Source: ECT2AJA-110-A sp035399845 (GTDB taxonomy: Bacteria; Planctomycetota; Phycisphaerae; UBA1845; UTPLA1). From it: a stretch of DNA of 64,000 nt. Below, one piece after another: positions 44,823 through 53,016 of this stretch. How positions within the stretch are numbered: the first letter of the stretch is position 1; each line of letters starts with the position of its first letter. Made by a program: the position numbers and the translations under genes. Where the stretch lies: NCBI GenBank assembly GCA_035399845.1, contig DAOPJV010000022.1:1-64000 (forward strand), written 5' to 3'. The notes beneath the pieces are model-generated. The model had not been told where the DNA came from and searched no databases. It saw nothing but the letters and a program-made list of their open reading frames with translations.

Positions 44823-45980
44823 ATGACCTCCCCGAACGGGAACAACAAGGTGCTCGTCGCCATGAGCGGTGGTGTCGACTCGAGCGTGGCCGCCTGCCTG
44901 CTTCGCGAGCAGGGCTGTGAGGTCGTCGGCGTGTTTATGCGCCTCGGCTCGGAGAATCACATCGCCCCCGACGCCGGCGACGCCTGTCGCGCCGACGCGC
45001 CGCGGACCATTTCACTGCCCATTGCGAAAGAGGAATCCGGCGGGAAGGCGAGCAAGGGCTGCTGCTCCGCCGCGGACGCCTCCGACGCGCGTCGCGTCGC
45101 CGGCCAGCTGAACATCCCCTTTTACGCGCTGAATTTCGAACGCGACTTCGGCAAGCTTGTCGACTACTTCGTCAGCGAATACGCCGTCGGCCGCACACCC
45201 AACCCGTGCGTCCGCTGCAATCAGTGGCTCAAATTCGGTCGCCTGCTTGAGTACGCCGATGTCGTCGGCGCCGACATGATCGCAACGGGGCACTACGCCC
45301 GCGTCTCGCACGACGCCGATCGCTCGCGACTGCGGCGCGGCGTCTATGCGGCCAAGGATCAGTCCTACGTGCTTTTCGGCATCGAAAAGGAAACACTCGC
45401 GCGGACGCTCTTCCCCCTGGGCGGCATGACCAAGGACGAAGTCCGCGAGCACGCCCGCCGATTCGGCCTCGCCCTGCACGACAAGCCGGAGTCGCAGGAC
45501 ATCTGCTTCGTGCCCGACGGCGACTACGCGCGGCTGGTGCGATCCAGAACGGAGCAGGGCTTCACGCCGGGCGACATCCGCCACGTCGACGGTCGCACGC
45601 TCGGCGAACACGCGGGCACGGCGCACTACACGATCGGCCAACGCCGGGGTCTCGGTGTCGCCGTCGGGGAGCCCGTGTACGTGTCGGACATCGATACGGC
45701 GACAAATACCGTGACCGTCGGTCCGCGGGAGTCCGTACTGTCGACGTCACTGCTCGTCAGTGAAGTGAGCTGGCTGTGCCCGACGCCCACGGAACCCATC
45801 CGGGCGGACGCGAAGATCCGCTACCATCACGACGCGGCGCCGGCGACGATCACGCCGCTCACCGACAATCGGGCGCGCGTCACTTTTGACGCGCCGCAGG
45901 CGGCCGTCACACCGGGCCAGGCGGCGGTCTTCTACGATGGCGACGAAGTCCTGGGCGGCGGCTGGATCGAAGGGCGCTGA
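44823..45980 (+). CDS. mnmA: tRNA-specific 2-thiouridylase
   Basis: This 385-residue enzyme adds sulfur to uridine 34 of Lys, Glu and Gln tRNAs. It has the PP-loop MSGGVDSSVAA (about 14-24), GRTPNPCVRCN with the first catalytic Cys, and ESQDICFVPDGDY with the second, then ATGHYAR, KDQSYVLF and GQRRGLG. Compared with the E. coli enzyme, the stretch before CCSAADASDARRVA is enlarged by about 30 residues. Nothing nearby suggests an operon. Confidence 0.96.
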   Translation: MTSPNGNNKVLVAMSGGVDSSVAACLLREQGCEVVGVFMRLGSENHIAPDAGDACRADAPRTISLPIAKEESGGKASKGCCSAADASDARRVAGQLNIPFYALNFERDFGKLVDYFVSEYAVGRTPNPCVRCNQWLKFGRLLEYADVVGADMIATGHYARVSHDADRSRLRRGVYAAKDQSYVLFGIEKETLARTLFPLGGMTKDEVREHARRFGLALHDKPESQDICFVPDGDYARLVRSRTEQGFTPGDIRHVDGRTLGEHAGTAHYTIGQRRGLGVAVGEPVYVSDIDTATNTVTVGPRESVLSTSLLVSEVSWLCPTPTEPIRADAKIRYHHDAAPATITPLTDNRARVTFDAPQAAVTPGQAAVFYDGDEVLGGGWIEGR

Positions 45981-46134
45981 GGGCCCTGTCGCCGTATTCA
46001 CCCGCGCTCGCTTCACCACGAATTGACGTCGAATACGCGGCGAACGCCTGTTGTCGTTGACGTCCCGAATCCGGCTCAGTACGTTAGACGCTGCCGCGCT
46101 CGATGCGGCGCAAGACTCCTGGCCGGAGGTCCCA

Positions 46135-46653
46135 ATGAAGTTTGACGGCGAATGGTATTCGAAGACATACAATGACGTTTTCCTCGACGACCTGATCGAA
46201 CAGGCCCGCTACGGATTCGAGATCGACGCCTGGGATGAGGTCTGCTTCTTCATCGCGGATGGCGCCTATTCGCCAACCGTGAATCCGGAAGTTCAGCGGG
46301 AATTTCTCGCCCGAATCGAACGCAAATACCAATGGGGCCCGGAAGTGACGCAGGAGGAGCGCGCGACGCTCGCGAAGTGGCAGGACGAAGGCGCGAATTT
46401 CGTCACTCAGGCGATCACTCGGTTCGAGAAATACAGCCCGATTTCGGAAATCCAGCGCTGGATGAATGATCGACAGACCTGGGAATTCGCGACGCTGACG
46501 ACGGATCGCAGTGTGCTGCGACGCGAACTTGCATGGCGCCATCGCGGACAGAGCACGGCCTGGTACTACATCCAATATCCGCGGTACAACGCGCTGATGA
46601 TTCACTTCTCGCTCTACATGGATCGCTGTTTTGGCGTGTCATGGGCGCCATAG
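46135..46653 (+). CDS. hypothetical protein, 172 residues
   Basis: A soluble 172-residue protein rich in aromatic residues (MKFDGEWYSKTYNDVFLDD; WEFATL; AWYYIQYPRYN). I do not recognise it. GGAGGT lies five nt before the ATG, a strong start, and no signal peptide or membrane segment is seen. It converges with the zinc-ribbon gene on the other strand. No function can be inferred. Confidence 0.75.
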   Translation: MKFDGEWYSKTYNDVFLDDLIEQARYGFEIDAWDEVCFFIADGAYSPTVNPEVQREFLARIERKYQWGPEVTQEERATLAKWQDEGANFVTQAITRFEKYSPISEIQRWMNDRQTWEFATLTTDRSVLRRELAWRHRGQSTAWYYIQYPRYNALMIHFSLYMDRCFGVSWAP

Positions 46654-46707
46654 GCGGATGGACCGCAGCGGCGTCGAATCTTCGCGTTCCGTGCGGATGA
46701 CCGAGAT

Positions 46708-47145
46708 TCAGTCGACGTCCGCGTGCGCCGATCCGGCGGCGACGCTGAACCCGCATCTCGGACAGAAGTTGGACGAGCGTTCATCCAGCGTGGCCCCGCA
46801 GCCGGGGCATTGGCGCGGCGCCCTGCAGCGCTTCAGCCTGCCGACGAGCAATGTCAGCACGAGGGATGAGAAGACCGTGAGCCAGTGCGGCGCGTCAACT
46901 GTCAGTACATCTCCCGCGTCATTCACGCCTGGCGAGCAGACAACATTACCGCTGGCGAGTTCGAACCAGAGCCCCGACGACGACTCGGAGGGCGATGACC
47001 GCGAAATCGACATGCGGATCATTCCGCGATCGAGCAGGAGATCGAGGGAACCGACGCGCAGATCGACGGTGCGAAACTGACCGGCGGCAAACAGAACGGA
47101 GAACGCGATGGCGATCAGGGACACTGAATTGCGCAGGAACTTCAT
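46708..47145 (-). CDS. membrane protein with C-terminal zinc ribbon
   Basis: A 145-residue protein with an N-terminal hydrophobic segment (about 6-22), an extracytoplasmic stretch, a second hydrophobic segment (about 86-104) and a zinc ribbon (CPGCGATLDERSSNFCPRC) at the end. GGGAG lies six nt before the ATG. It follows the gene at 47185-47685 by 39 nt on the same strand; the two are probably co-transcribed. Not a copy of the zinc-ribbon membrane set at 38-42 kb, since the ribbon is at the other end. Confidence 0.78.
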   Translation of the reverse strand: MKFLRNSVSLIAIAFSVLFAAGQFRTVDLRVGSLDLLLDRGMIRMSISRSSPSESSSGLWFELASGNVVCSPGVNDAGDVLTVDAPHWLTVFSSLVLTLLVGRLKRCRAPRQCPGCGATLDERSSNFCPRCGFSVAAGSAHADVD

Positions 47146-47184
47146 GGCGTCTCCCTGGTCTGCAAAGTGGATCCTCGCGAGTGA

Positions 47185-47685
47185 TCAATCCGAGGAACGC
47201 GCGTCGGCCGGGACGAGCGACGCGGCCGTCGACTCCTCCACCCAGCGTGTGACGAGCCCCTGCGCCGTGCGATACAGGACATTTCTTCCGGCCCCCGACA
47301 GAGAACCATGCGACGATTTGCAGCACGCCAGCGGAATCGCCTCGCCCGCCTCGGGGCGCCTCGTCCAGTGAGTCGCGAGGACATGGTAATGAGACGGCGC
47401 GTAAGGCGCGTCCTTATCGATCAACAGCCAGTTTGCGGCAATCAGTTCCGTCGGTCCCGCATCGAGCCCCCTGGCGACCGCGGCCTTTCCGTAGGCCTCG
47501 AGCGACGCGTTGCAGCGATTGATCGCGCTGACGCTTCGCTGCCAGAAAAAGAGCGCCAGCACAATGGCGAGCCCCACGAACCCGCTGATCGCGCGCCGTC
47601 GAAAGGCCGCCTTGCGACGCTGCACACGCGCGGCGTCGGCGGCGCCCCCGGCGTCCCGCGGAAACGACGTCTCATCGATGTCCAT
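47185..47685 (-). CDS. single-pass membrane protein, unknown function
   Basis: A 166-residue protein: acidic then basic N-terminus, one hydrophobic segment (about 35-52), and a domain of about 110 residues that contains CNASLEAYG and a C-C pair in PLACCKSS. Family not recognised. The ATG at 47685 (MDIDET) follows GAGGT; a TTG further up is less likely. It is the upstream member of a pair with a zinc-ribbon membrane protein. Confidence 0.68.
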   Translation of the reverse strand: MDIDETSFPRDAGGAADAARVQRRKAAFRRRAISGFVGLAIVLALFFWQRSVSAINRCNASLEAYGKAAVARGLDAGPTELIAANWLLIDKDAPYAPSHYHVLATHWTRRPEAGEAIPLACCKSSHGSLSGAGRNVLYRTAQGLVTRWVEESTAASLVPADARSSD

Positions 47686-47969
47686 CACGCCCACCTCTTC
47701 CGCATCCTTGCGCAATCCGCCCGACGACTCACAACATCCAATGATCGCAATTTAACGAACAATACGCAAAACATGAAGGGAAAAGGAATCGCCGGCAATG
47801 CGCGATCAGTTCGAGATGCGCCGGAGGTCGTCCGGCGCGGGATGAACCGTTTTGCCCGTCGCGGCGGCGTCGGTTATTCTCGCACGCCGTCGCCAGCGGC
47901 GACGGACTGCAAAAACGAATTGCCGACGGCGGAAACTCCCCTCGGCGGCCTCAGTGTGGACCCATCGGC

Positions 47970-48299
47970 ATGGCACAGGAAAAAGGCGTCATCGTCTCGT
48001 TTCGCGTGGACAAACACCTCGCGGACGTACTGAACCAGGTGCCGGACAAGTCAGCGTTCATTCGCGACGTGATCCTGCGCAGCTTTTACGAAACCTGCCC
48101 CCTCTGTCGCGGTCGCGGCGTCCTGCCGGAGGAAGTTTCCAAGTGGGCCCGCAAGACGCTCAGGCAGGAACAGGCCCTCGAATGCGGTTGTTGTCACTAT
48201 ACGTATCCCGCGTCGTCGCTGCCGAAGAAGACGACGGACGCCGCCGAACGTGGCCAGTTCACCTGTCCGCACTGCCAGCACCACGAACACGCGCACTGA
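47970..48299 (+). CDS. RHH-like protein with multiple Cys pairs
   Basis: A 109-residue protein. Residues about 7-40 (VIVSFRVDKHLADVLN and KSAFIRDVILRSF) look like a ribbon-helix-helix DNA-binding domain. Then come C43-C46, C72-C74-C75 and C99-C102, with a His-rich end (HHEHAH), enough for one or two zinc sites. A metal-dependent repressor is a reasonable guess. It lies 22 nt before the MFS-PlsC gene on the same strand and may regulate or simply share its transcript. Confidence 0.72.
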   Translation: MAQEKGVIVSFRVDKHLADVLNQVPDKSAFIRDVILRSFYETCPLCRGRGVLPEEVSKWARKTLRQEQALECGCCHYTYPASSLPKKTTDAAERGQFTCPHCQHHEHAH

Positions 48300-48321
48300 C
48301 CCCGGACAGCGAGCAGGACGA

Positions 48322-50262
48322 ATGAACGCAGACCGCCCGAGCGCCAGCGTGGACGATCCGTCGAAGCCATCGCACATACTGCGCAATCGCAACTTCATCC
48401 TCCTGTGGATGGCCTACGGCATTTCGGCGCTGGGGGATCATCTGTCGGAACTCGGCCTGCTGAAGATGCAGCATGCGATGGACGAGGGCGTCAGCAACTC
48501 GACGCGTCTCCAGGCCATCATGGGCTTCGCCTTCATGGCGCCCTTCTTCCTGCTCGGACCGATCGCCGGCTGGATCTCGGATCGTCTGCCCCGCAAATGG
48601 ATCATGTTTGCCGTCGATCTGATCCGCGCCGCCATCATGACCGAGATGTTCTGGCTGCTGATGCGCATGCAGCGCTGGATGGATCCGAACGCCACGGTCG
48701 ACACGCCGCTGAACATGTGGATGGCGATTGCGCCGCTCATCCTCGTGGGAATCTTCGCGGCGATCTTCTCGCCGGCGAGACTATCGCTCCTGCCGACGCT
48801 CGTCCGCGAAAACCAGATCATCCGAGCCAACGCGCTGACGGCGGGCCTGGGAATGATCGCGACGATTGCGTCCGCCAAGATCAGCGGATGGCTCGTCGAC
48901 TACGTTGCCACCGGCCGCGCGTCGATGGCCCTTGTCTTTCGCCTGGACGCCCTCACATTCGTCGCCAGCGCCATCTGCATTTTCCTGATTCGCCCGCCGA
49001 AACGGCGCGCGTCGACAGAATCGCACGACGGAATCGCGGCCATTCGCCAGGGCTTCCGCTACGTACTCAATCATCGCAAAGTTATCGAACTCATCCTGAT
49101 CGCCGCCGTCTTCTGGATGGCGGCGTCCATCGTCAAGAGCATCATCCCGGCCGTCGTTAAAGACGTGTACCACGGCGGTTACTCCGATATCGCGACCTAC
49201 CTCGGACTGATCGGCATCGGCATGATTGTCGGTTCGCTCATCCTGACGGCTTTCGGCGACGCACTGAAGAGCGACATTGCGGCGTGCTGGTGCCTGAAGC
49301 TGTCGGGGTTGTCAGGACTCGTCTTCACACTGGCCGTGTGGGCGGGATGGCCCGAATGGATCGTCTATATCGCGCTCGCCCTCATCGGGATGTTCGGCTC
49401 CGCGATTCAGGTGAGCGTCAACGCGCTGATTCAGAAGATCACGCCCAACCACATGCGCGGCCGCGCGTTCGGTGTGCACGATCTCGTCACAATGGCCGCC
49501 CTCCTGCTGACGACTGGCGCCCTGGGCATTCCAAACTGGCCGAACATCGATCGGCACGTGCCGAAGATCATGCTCGCCGTCTCCGTCGTCCTTTTTGCCA
49601 CAGGCGTCATCACGACCTACATCCGCCTGCGCCGCGGTCCCTTCGGCGTCGTGTTGAGCTTCTGGAAGAATCTCAATGACTTCGTCTGCCGGCTGCTGCC
49701 CCGGGCGCGACGCGAGGGGATCTGCACGATTCCGCGCGAAGGCGGCGCCATCGTCGTCGCCAATCACAACTCGACGCTCGATCCCTTTGTGCTCACGAGC
49801 ACATCGCCGAATCGCATCCCGGGTTTCATGATCGCCATCGAGTTCGCGAAGATCCCCTTCTTCAGCTCGCTTGTCCGTGCGATCGAGTGCATCCCCGTCA
49901 CGCGCAGCGGTCAGGACACGAGCTCCGTCAAGGCGGCGCTGCGGCACCTGCAGGATGGCAAGCTGCTCGGTCTCTTCCCGCAGGGCGGCGTGCGGGCGCC
50001 GGATGAGGCGATCAGGGTCCGCGACGGTGTCGGCATGCTGGCGCTGCGCAGCGGCGCCCCCGTCGTTCCGGCCTACATCGACGGCATCACGTACTACGAC
50101 TCGACAGTGAAGCCCTTTCTGACGCGGCACAAGGCCGTGGTCCGATACGGGGAGCCCGTCGATCTGTCAGAGTTCAAGGGCCGCGAGAAGGATCGCGAGG
50201 CCTACAAGGCGGCGTCAGAGAAAATCATGGACGCGATCATGGCGCTGAAGCCGATCGTGTAA
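48322..50262 (+). CDS. MFS transporter fused to PlsC-type acyltransferase
   Basis: A 646-residue fusion. Residues about 18-440 form twelve hydrophobic segments of an MFS transporter related to lysophospholipid transporters (LplT). Residues about 455-646 form a glycerophospholipid acyltransferase with the catalytic NHNSTLDPF (HxxxxD) and FPQGG in place of the usual FPEGT. Such fusions move and re-acylate lysophospholipids at the inner membrane. The acyl-ACP synthetase domain found in some relatives is absent. AGGACG precedes the ATG. Confidence 0.9.
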   Translation: MNADRPSASVDDPSKPSHILRNRNFILLWMAYGISALGDHLSELGLLKMQHAMDEGVSNSTRLQAIMGFAFMAPFFLLGPIAGWISDRLPRKWIMFAVDLIRAAIMTEMFWLLMRMQRWMDPNATVDTPLNMWMAIAPLILVGIFAAIFSPARLSLLPTLVRENQIIRANALTAGLGMIATIASAKISGWLVDYVATGRASMALVFRLDALTFVASAICIFLIRPPKRRASTESHDGIAAIRQGFRYVLNHRKVIELILIAAVFWMAASIVKSIIPAVVKDVYHGGYSDIATYLGLIGIGMIVGSLILTAFGDALKSDIAACWCLKLSGLSGLVFTLAVWAGWPEWIVYIALALIGMFGSAIQVSVNALIQKITPNHMRGRAFGVHDLVTMAALLLTTGALGIPNWPNIDRHVPKIMLAVSVVLFATGVITTYIRLRRGPFGVVLSFWKNLNDFVCRLLPRARREGICTIPREGGAIVVANHNSTLDPFVLTSTSPNRIPGFMIAIEFAKIPFFSSLVRAIECIPVTRSGQDTSSVKAALRHLQDGKLLGLFPQGGVRAPDEAIRVRDGVGMLALRSGAPVVPAYIDGITYYDSTVKPFLTRHKAVVRYGEPVDLSEFKGREKDREAYKAASEKIMDAIMALKPIV

Positions 50263-50296
50263 CGCGGCCACCATGCCAACGGTATAATCCGGGTGG

Positions 50297-50322
50297 CATG
50301 CTTGCCCTTCAAGGCAAGCATG
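50297..50322 (+). repeat. GTGGCATG-type palindrome (TTGCC arms)
   Basis: CATGCTTGCC, loop CTTCAA, GGCAAGCATG: ten perfect pairs, preceded by GGTGG and followed by AGAAGTCGCG. First of a string of such units after the MFS-PlsC gene. Confidence 0.85.
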
Positions 50323-50359
50323 AGAAGTCGCGACGGCGTTGACCTGCGCTCGCGGGTGG

Positions 50360-50384
50360 CATGCCGACGCCCAACGTCGGCATG
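50360..50384 (+). repeat. GTGGCATG-type palindrome (CGACG arms)
   Basis: CATGCCGACG, loop CCCAA, CGTCGGCATG: ten perfect pairs with the same flanks, GGTGG and AGAAGTCGCG. The inner arm is different from the TTGCC type on both sides. Confidence 0.85.
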
Positions 50385-50427
50385 AGAAGTCGCGCCATCG
50401 CACGACCTCCGACGGGTGGACGGGTGG

Positions 50428-50453
50428 CATGCTTGCCCTTCAAGGCAAGCATG
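50428..50453 (+). repeat. GTGGCATG-type palindrome (TTGCC arms), second copy
   Basis: Same as the copy at 50297, with at least 20 identical bases of flank on its right (AGAAGTCGCGACGGCGTTGA). It runs into the assembly gap. Confidence 0.85.
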
Positions 50454-50475
50454 AGAAGTCGCGACGGCGTTGACC

Positions 50476-50575
50476 NNNNNNNNNNNNNNNNNNNNNNNNN
50501 NNNNNNNNNNNNNNNNNNNNNNNNNNNNNNNNNNNNNNNNNNNNNNNNNNNNNNNNNNNNNNNNNNNNNNNNNNN
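50476..50575. other. assembly gap of 100 Ns
   Basis: Exactly 100 unknown bases, the usual placeholder for a scaffold join of unknown length. The sequences on both sides belong to the same repeat family, so the true array may be longer or shorter. Confidence 0.98.
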
Positions 50576-50590
50576 TGCGCTCGCGAGTGG

Positions 50591-50615
50591 CATGCCGACA
50601 CCCAACGTCGGCATG
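50591..50615 (+). repeat. GTGGCATG-type palindrome (CGACG arms) after the gap
   Basis: CATGCCGACA, loop CCCAA, CGTCGGCATG, one closing mismatch, flanked by AGTGG and AGAAGTCGC. Near copy of the unit at 50360. Confidence 0.8.
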
Positions 50616-50697
50616 AGAAGTCGCACAATCGTTCGAATCACTCGACCGCCGGCGAGTGGTTCGCAAAGCAAACCCTGCGGGGCCGGAGAGGAATCAT

Positions 50698-51450
50698 ATG
50701 AAGTCTCACACATTGGGCTGCGGTCCGCTCGTCGTCTTGCTGACGTGCATACCTGCATTTGCCGACCTGAACGTGACGTCATGGGATCTGCACTCGGGAA
50801 CGGACAATCCAGTCCATCTGTTCCAGACAATTTCAGATGTCTCAAACCCGCTCATCGCGTCCACGCGAATCCAGGTTTTCCAGACGGACATCGAGGCGAG
50901 TTACGATTTTGCCTGGTCGCCCGCCGATGCGACAGGCGACTTCTCGACGACGCTCAACCACACAATTCGCCCGCCGTTTGCGCAGGGACTTTCGTCGTCA
51001 CGTATTCGGCTCCTGGCGTCAGAGGATGTGCGTGTAACCCTGGTCGGCGAACTGAGCTATTCACACTCGCCGGGACTTCTCGCGGGCATCGGCTGCTACG
51101 CCACTATCTACGACGAGCAGACGTCAGACGTCATCACGGATGATCAGGACTTCGGTGGCGAGGCCTACCAACTCCCGTCGAGTGGAGCGCTTTCGCTCTC
51201 GATCGACACGATAATTCCCGCGGGTACCCCCTTCGAAATCCGATACAGCCTGAATACGTCACTTGACCCGAACCATCCCGGAGTCGGCGCCGCAGACGTC
51301 GTGGGCGATATTCACATTTCCATCAACCCGATTCCCGAACCGGGAACTGCGCTGCCGCTGTGGCTCACACTGTCGGCGTTCAGCATTCGAAGACGCGCCG
51401 TGCGCCATTCGCAGGCGAGCCGCATGCCGTCGCCCAACGTCGGCATGTGA
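50698..51450 (+). CDS. PEP-CTERM-like secreted protein
   Basis: A 250-residue protein with a signal peptide (about 1-22) and a beta-rich body. Near the end comes PIPEPGTALPLWL, a hydrophobic stretch and then IRRRAVR, the arrangement of PEP-CTERM sorting signals recognised by exosortase. The last ten or so residues (SRMPSPNVGM) are encoded by a GTGGCATG-type repeat that also supplies the stop codon. GAGAGG precedes the ATG. Body function unknown. No exosortase gene is in the window. Confidence 0.82.
   Translation: MKSHTLGCGPLVVLLTCIPAFADLNVTSWDLHSGTDNPVHLFQTISDVSNPLIASTRIQVFQTDIEASYDFAWSPADATGDFSTTLNHTIRPPFAQGLSSSRIRLLASEDVRVTLVGELSYSHSPGLLAGIGCYATIYDEQTSDVITDDQDFGGEAYQLPSSGALSLSIDTIIPAGTPFEIRYSLNTSLDPNHPGVGAADVVGDIHISINPIPEPGTALPLWLTLSAFSIRRRAVRHSQASRMPSPNVGM
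51423..51447 (+). repeat. GTGGCATG-type palindrome inside the end of a gene
   Basis: CATGCCGTCG, loop CCCAA, CGTCGGCATG (one mismatch), followed by TGAAAGTCGCGCC, a changed version of the usual AGAAGTCGCG. It forms the last codons and the stop of the PEP-CTERM-like gene. Confidence 0.75.
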
Positions 51451-51579
51451 AAGTCGCGCCATCGCACGACCTCCGACGGGCGCCACGCCCACCCCGGCAG
51501 GCGAGACTCTCCGGTCATTCGGGAGTTGACGATGCCCAGACGATCCGCGAAGAAACCCCCGTGTTCGCAGGAAGAACAA

Positions 51580-51733
51580 ACGCTCTGAAGGAGCGAAACA
51601 AGACAGCGCAGGGCAAACGAAGACCGCGAAGCGGTCGACGTGCAGCCATAGATTTGCGATCGATCATCGAATTTGGCCCTGAAAGGTCGCAACAATTCCC
51701 GGACACTCTCGCCCTAACAGGCGGGCATGAGAA
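51580..51733 (+). repeat. degenerate copy of the composite element near 52.9 kb
   Basis: It carries CGCTCTGAAGGAGCG, GACCGCGAAGCGGTC, GGCCCTGAAAGG and AACAATTCCCGGACA in the same order as the element at 52894-53001, then GGCGGGCATGAGAAGTCGCGA like the GTGGCATG family. The long central stem is lost. Nothing else is seen in 51451-51787. Confidence 0.6.
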
Positions 51734-51787
51734 GTCGCGAGGATGCTAACATGCGTCGGGGTATTCCCAGGTCAATTCCCGCATCCA

Positions 51788-51813
51788 CATGCTCCCCTTG
51801 AAGGGGGAGCATG
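51788..51813 (-). repeat. GTGGCATG-type palindrome (TCCCC arms), inverted
   Basis: CATGCTCCCC and GGGGAGCATG pair perfectly over ten bases round a 6-nt loop (TTGAAG). It ends ten nt before the stop of the next gene on the opposite strand. Confidence 0.8.
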
Positions 51814-51823
51814 CGAGCGATTG

Positions 51824-52663
51824 TCAGTCGACTTGGATCAGGAACGTCGTCATCGCATCAAGGAACGCCGACGGATCCCGCTCGAACTCGATCGTGTGCG
51901 ACGCCTCCGGGAATTCGCTCAAGCGCTTCAGGGATGACGGCAGCGATTCAAACCAGGCGCGCGTCGCCGCGTTGTCAATCACGCGTTCATTGCCCGCCAG
52001 GATCAGGTGCACGGGACCGCGATATGGGCTCTGCGCGAACTTGCGAAGGCGTTTGTCCATCTGGCGTGACGCCAGCAGGAAGCTTGCCGACACACGTGTC
52101 AGCTTGATCGGGTCCTCGTCGACATAACGAATCCGCTCGGGGTTGTCCGTGAAATAGCTGGCGCTGTTCAGGGGTATGTCGAACAACCTGTTGCGATCGT
52201 TGACCATCGCCATGGCGACGCGGAATTTCTCCGTCGTCGTCAGATCGATTTTCGGAAACAGGCCCGGACAGGCCAACGTGATCGACGCAACCTGCGCCGG
52301 CTTCACCTGCGCCAGCCACGCGGTCTGCTTGCCACCCCAGCTCACGCCGACGACGTGCGCGCTCGGGCGCCCCGATTCGTGACAGGCGAAATCGAGGAGC
52401 GCCTCGGCGTCCGACGCCACCTGCTCGAAGGACTCGGCGTGCCCCCGAGGCTCGGCGTTGGCGCCACTGCCCCGTCGGTCCGGCATGCAGACGTCGAACC
52501 CCGCCGCCGCCAGCGCCGCCCCCGACGCCTCGTACCAGCCGCCATGAGACTGGATGCCGTGAAAGTACAGAACGACGCCCCGCTTCGGCGCATCGCCCGC
52601 CGATTCCCACCAGCGCAGGTGAATCTCGTATCCGTCCGCCAATCGCATCGTCCGCATTCGCAT
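51824..52663 (-). CDS. alpha/beta hydrolase (monoacylglycerol lipase/lysophospholipase-like)
   Basis: A 279-residue protein without a signal peptide. The fold is shown by VVLYFHGIQSHGGWYE, the GSG in PDRRGSGAN, the nucleophile elbow GVSWGGK, and a final HTIEFE that supplies the His. It resembles lysophospholipase or monoacylglycerol lipase-type hydrolases; substrate unproven. The frame is open far upstream through repeats, but homology begins at MRMRTMRLADGYEIHLRWW. The exact Met (52663, 52657 or 52648) is uncertain; GGTGGG lies before the first. Confidence 0.85.
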   Translation of the reverse strand: MRMRTMRLADGYEIHLRWWESAGDAPKRGVVLYFHGIQSHGGWYEASGAALAAAGFDVCMPDRRGSGANAEPRGHAESFEQVASDAEALLDFACHESGRPSAHVVGVSWGGKQTAWLAQVKPAQVASITLACPGLFPKIDLTTTEKFRVAMAMVNDRNRLFDIPLNSASYFTDNPERIRYVDEDPIKLTRVSASFLLASRQMDKRLRKFAQSPYRGPVHLILAGNERVIDNAATRAWFESLPSSLKRLSEFPEASHTIEFERDPSAFLDAMTTFLIQVD

Positions 52664-52712
52664 CGTCCGCCCACCGTAAGCGAATCGAGCGTCGCGGCAA
52701 TGCCCGGGGCGC

Positions 52713-52738
52713 CATGCTTGCCCTCGAAGGCAAGCATG
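52713..52738 (+). repeat. GTGGCATG-type palindrome (TTGCC arms)
   Basis: CATGCTTGCC, loop CTCGAA, GGCAAGCATG: ten perfect pairs, followed by GGAAGTCGCGAT. Upstream of the hydrolase gene start. Confidence 0.8.
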
Positions 52739-52796
52739 GGAAGTCGCGATGACGAAAACATCCGAAGAAGCGCCCCGAGGGCGATACCCGCCGAAA

Positions 52797-52822
52797 CATG
52801 CTCCCCTGAGAGGGGGACGCTG
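52797..52822. repeat. degenerate GTGGCATG-type palindrome (TCCCC arms)
   Basis: Left arm CATGCTCCCC is intact, right arm is decayed to GGGGGACGCTG. It is followed by TCCGGGAATT, the reverse complement of the AATTCCCGGA that lies beside the copies near 51.7 and 53.0 kb. Confidence 0.55.
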
Positions 52823-52893
52823 TCCGGGAATTCGAGTGAGAATTTCCGATTTGCAGAACCGTCGTAAACGCCAGTGTTTCCAAGGCCAGCACA

Positions 52894-53001
52894 GCTCCGA
52901 AGGAGCGTCAGTTTCTAGCCACGGGTGGAGCGGAGACCGCATAGCGGTCGGAGCGCAACCCGTGGTTAGCGTTTTTTCCTCGGGTTTTGCCCTGAAAGGG
53001 C
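52894..53001. repeat. composite structured element with three hairpins
   Basis: Order: GCTCC-GAA-GGAGC (52894-52906); outer stem CCACGGGT/ACCCGTGG (52919-52926 and 52958-52965) enclosing GACCGC-ATA-GCGGTC (52935-52949); then GCCCT-GAA-AGGGC (52989-53001). A degenerate copy lies at 51580-51733. From memory, similar dispersed elements (short GAA-loop hairpins around a stem with an ACCC/GGGT core) occur in many planctomycete genomes; not checked. No transposase is nearby. Confidence 0.65.
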
Positions 53002-53016
53002 GACACAATTCCCGGA

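Noticed and set aside
50476..50575. Open frames that cross the N run
   Set aside because: The unknown bases were read as codons; none has a start signal or a family motif and all run through palindromic repeats.
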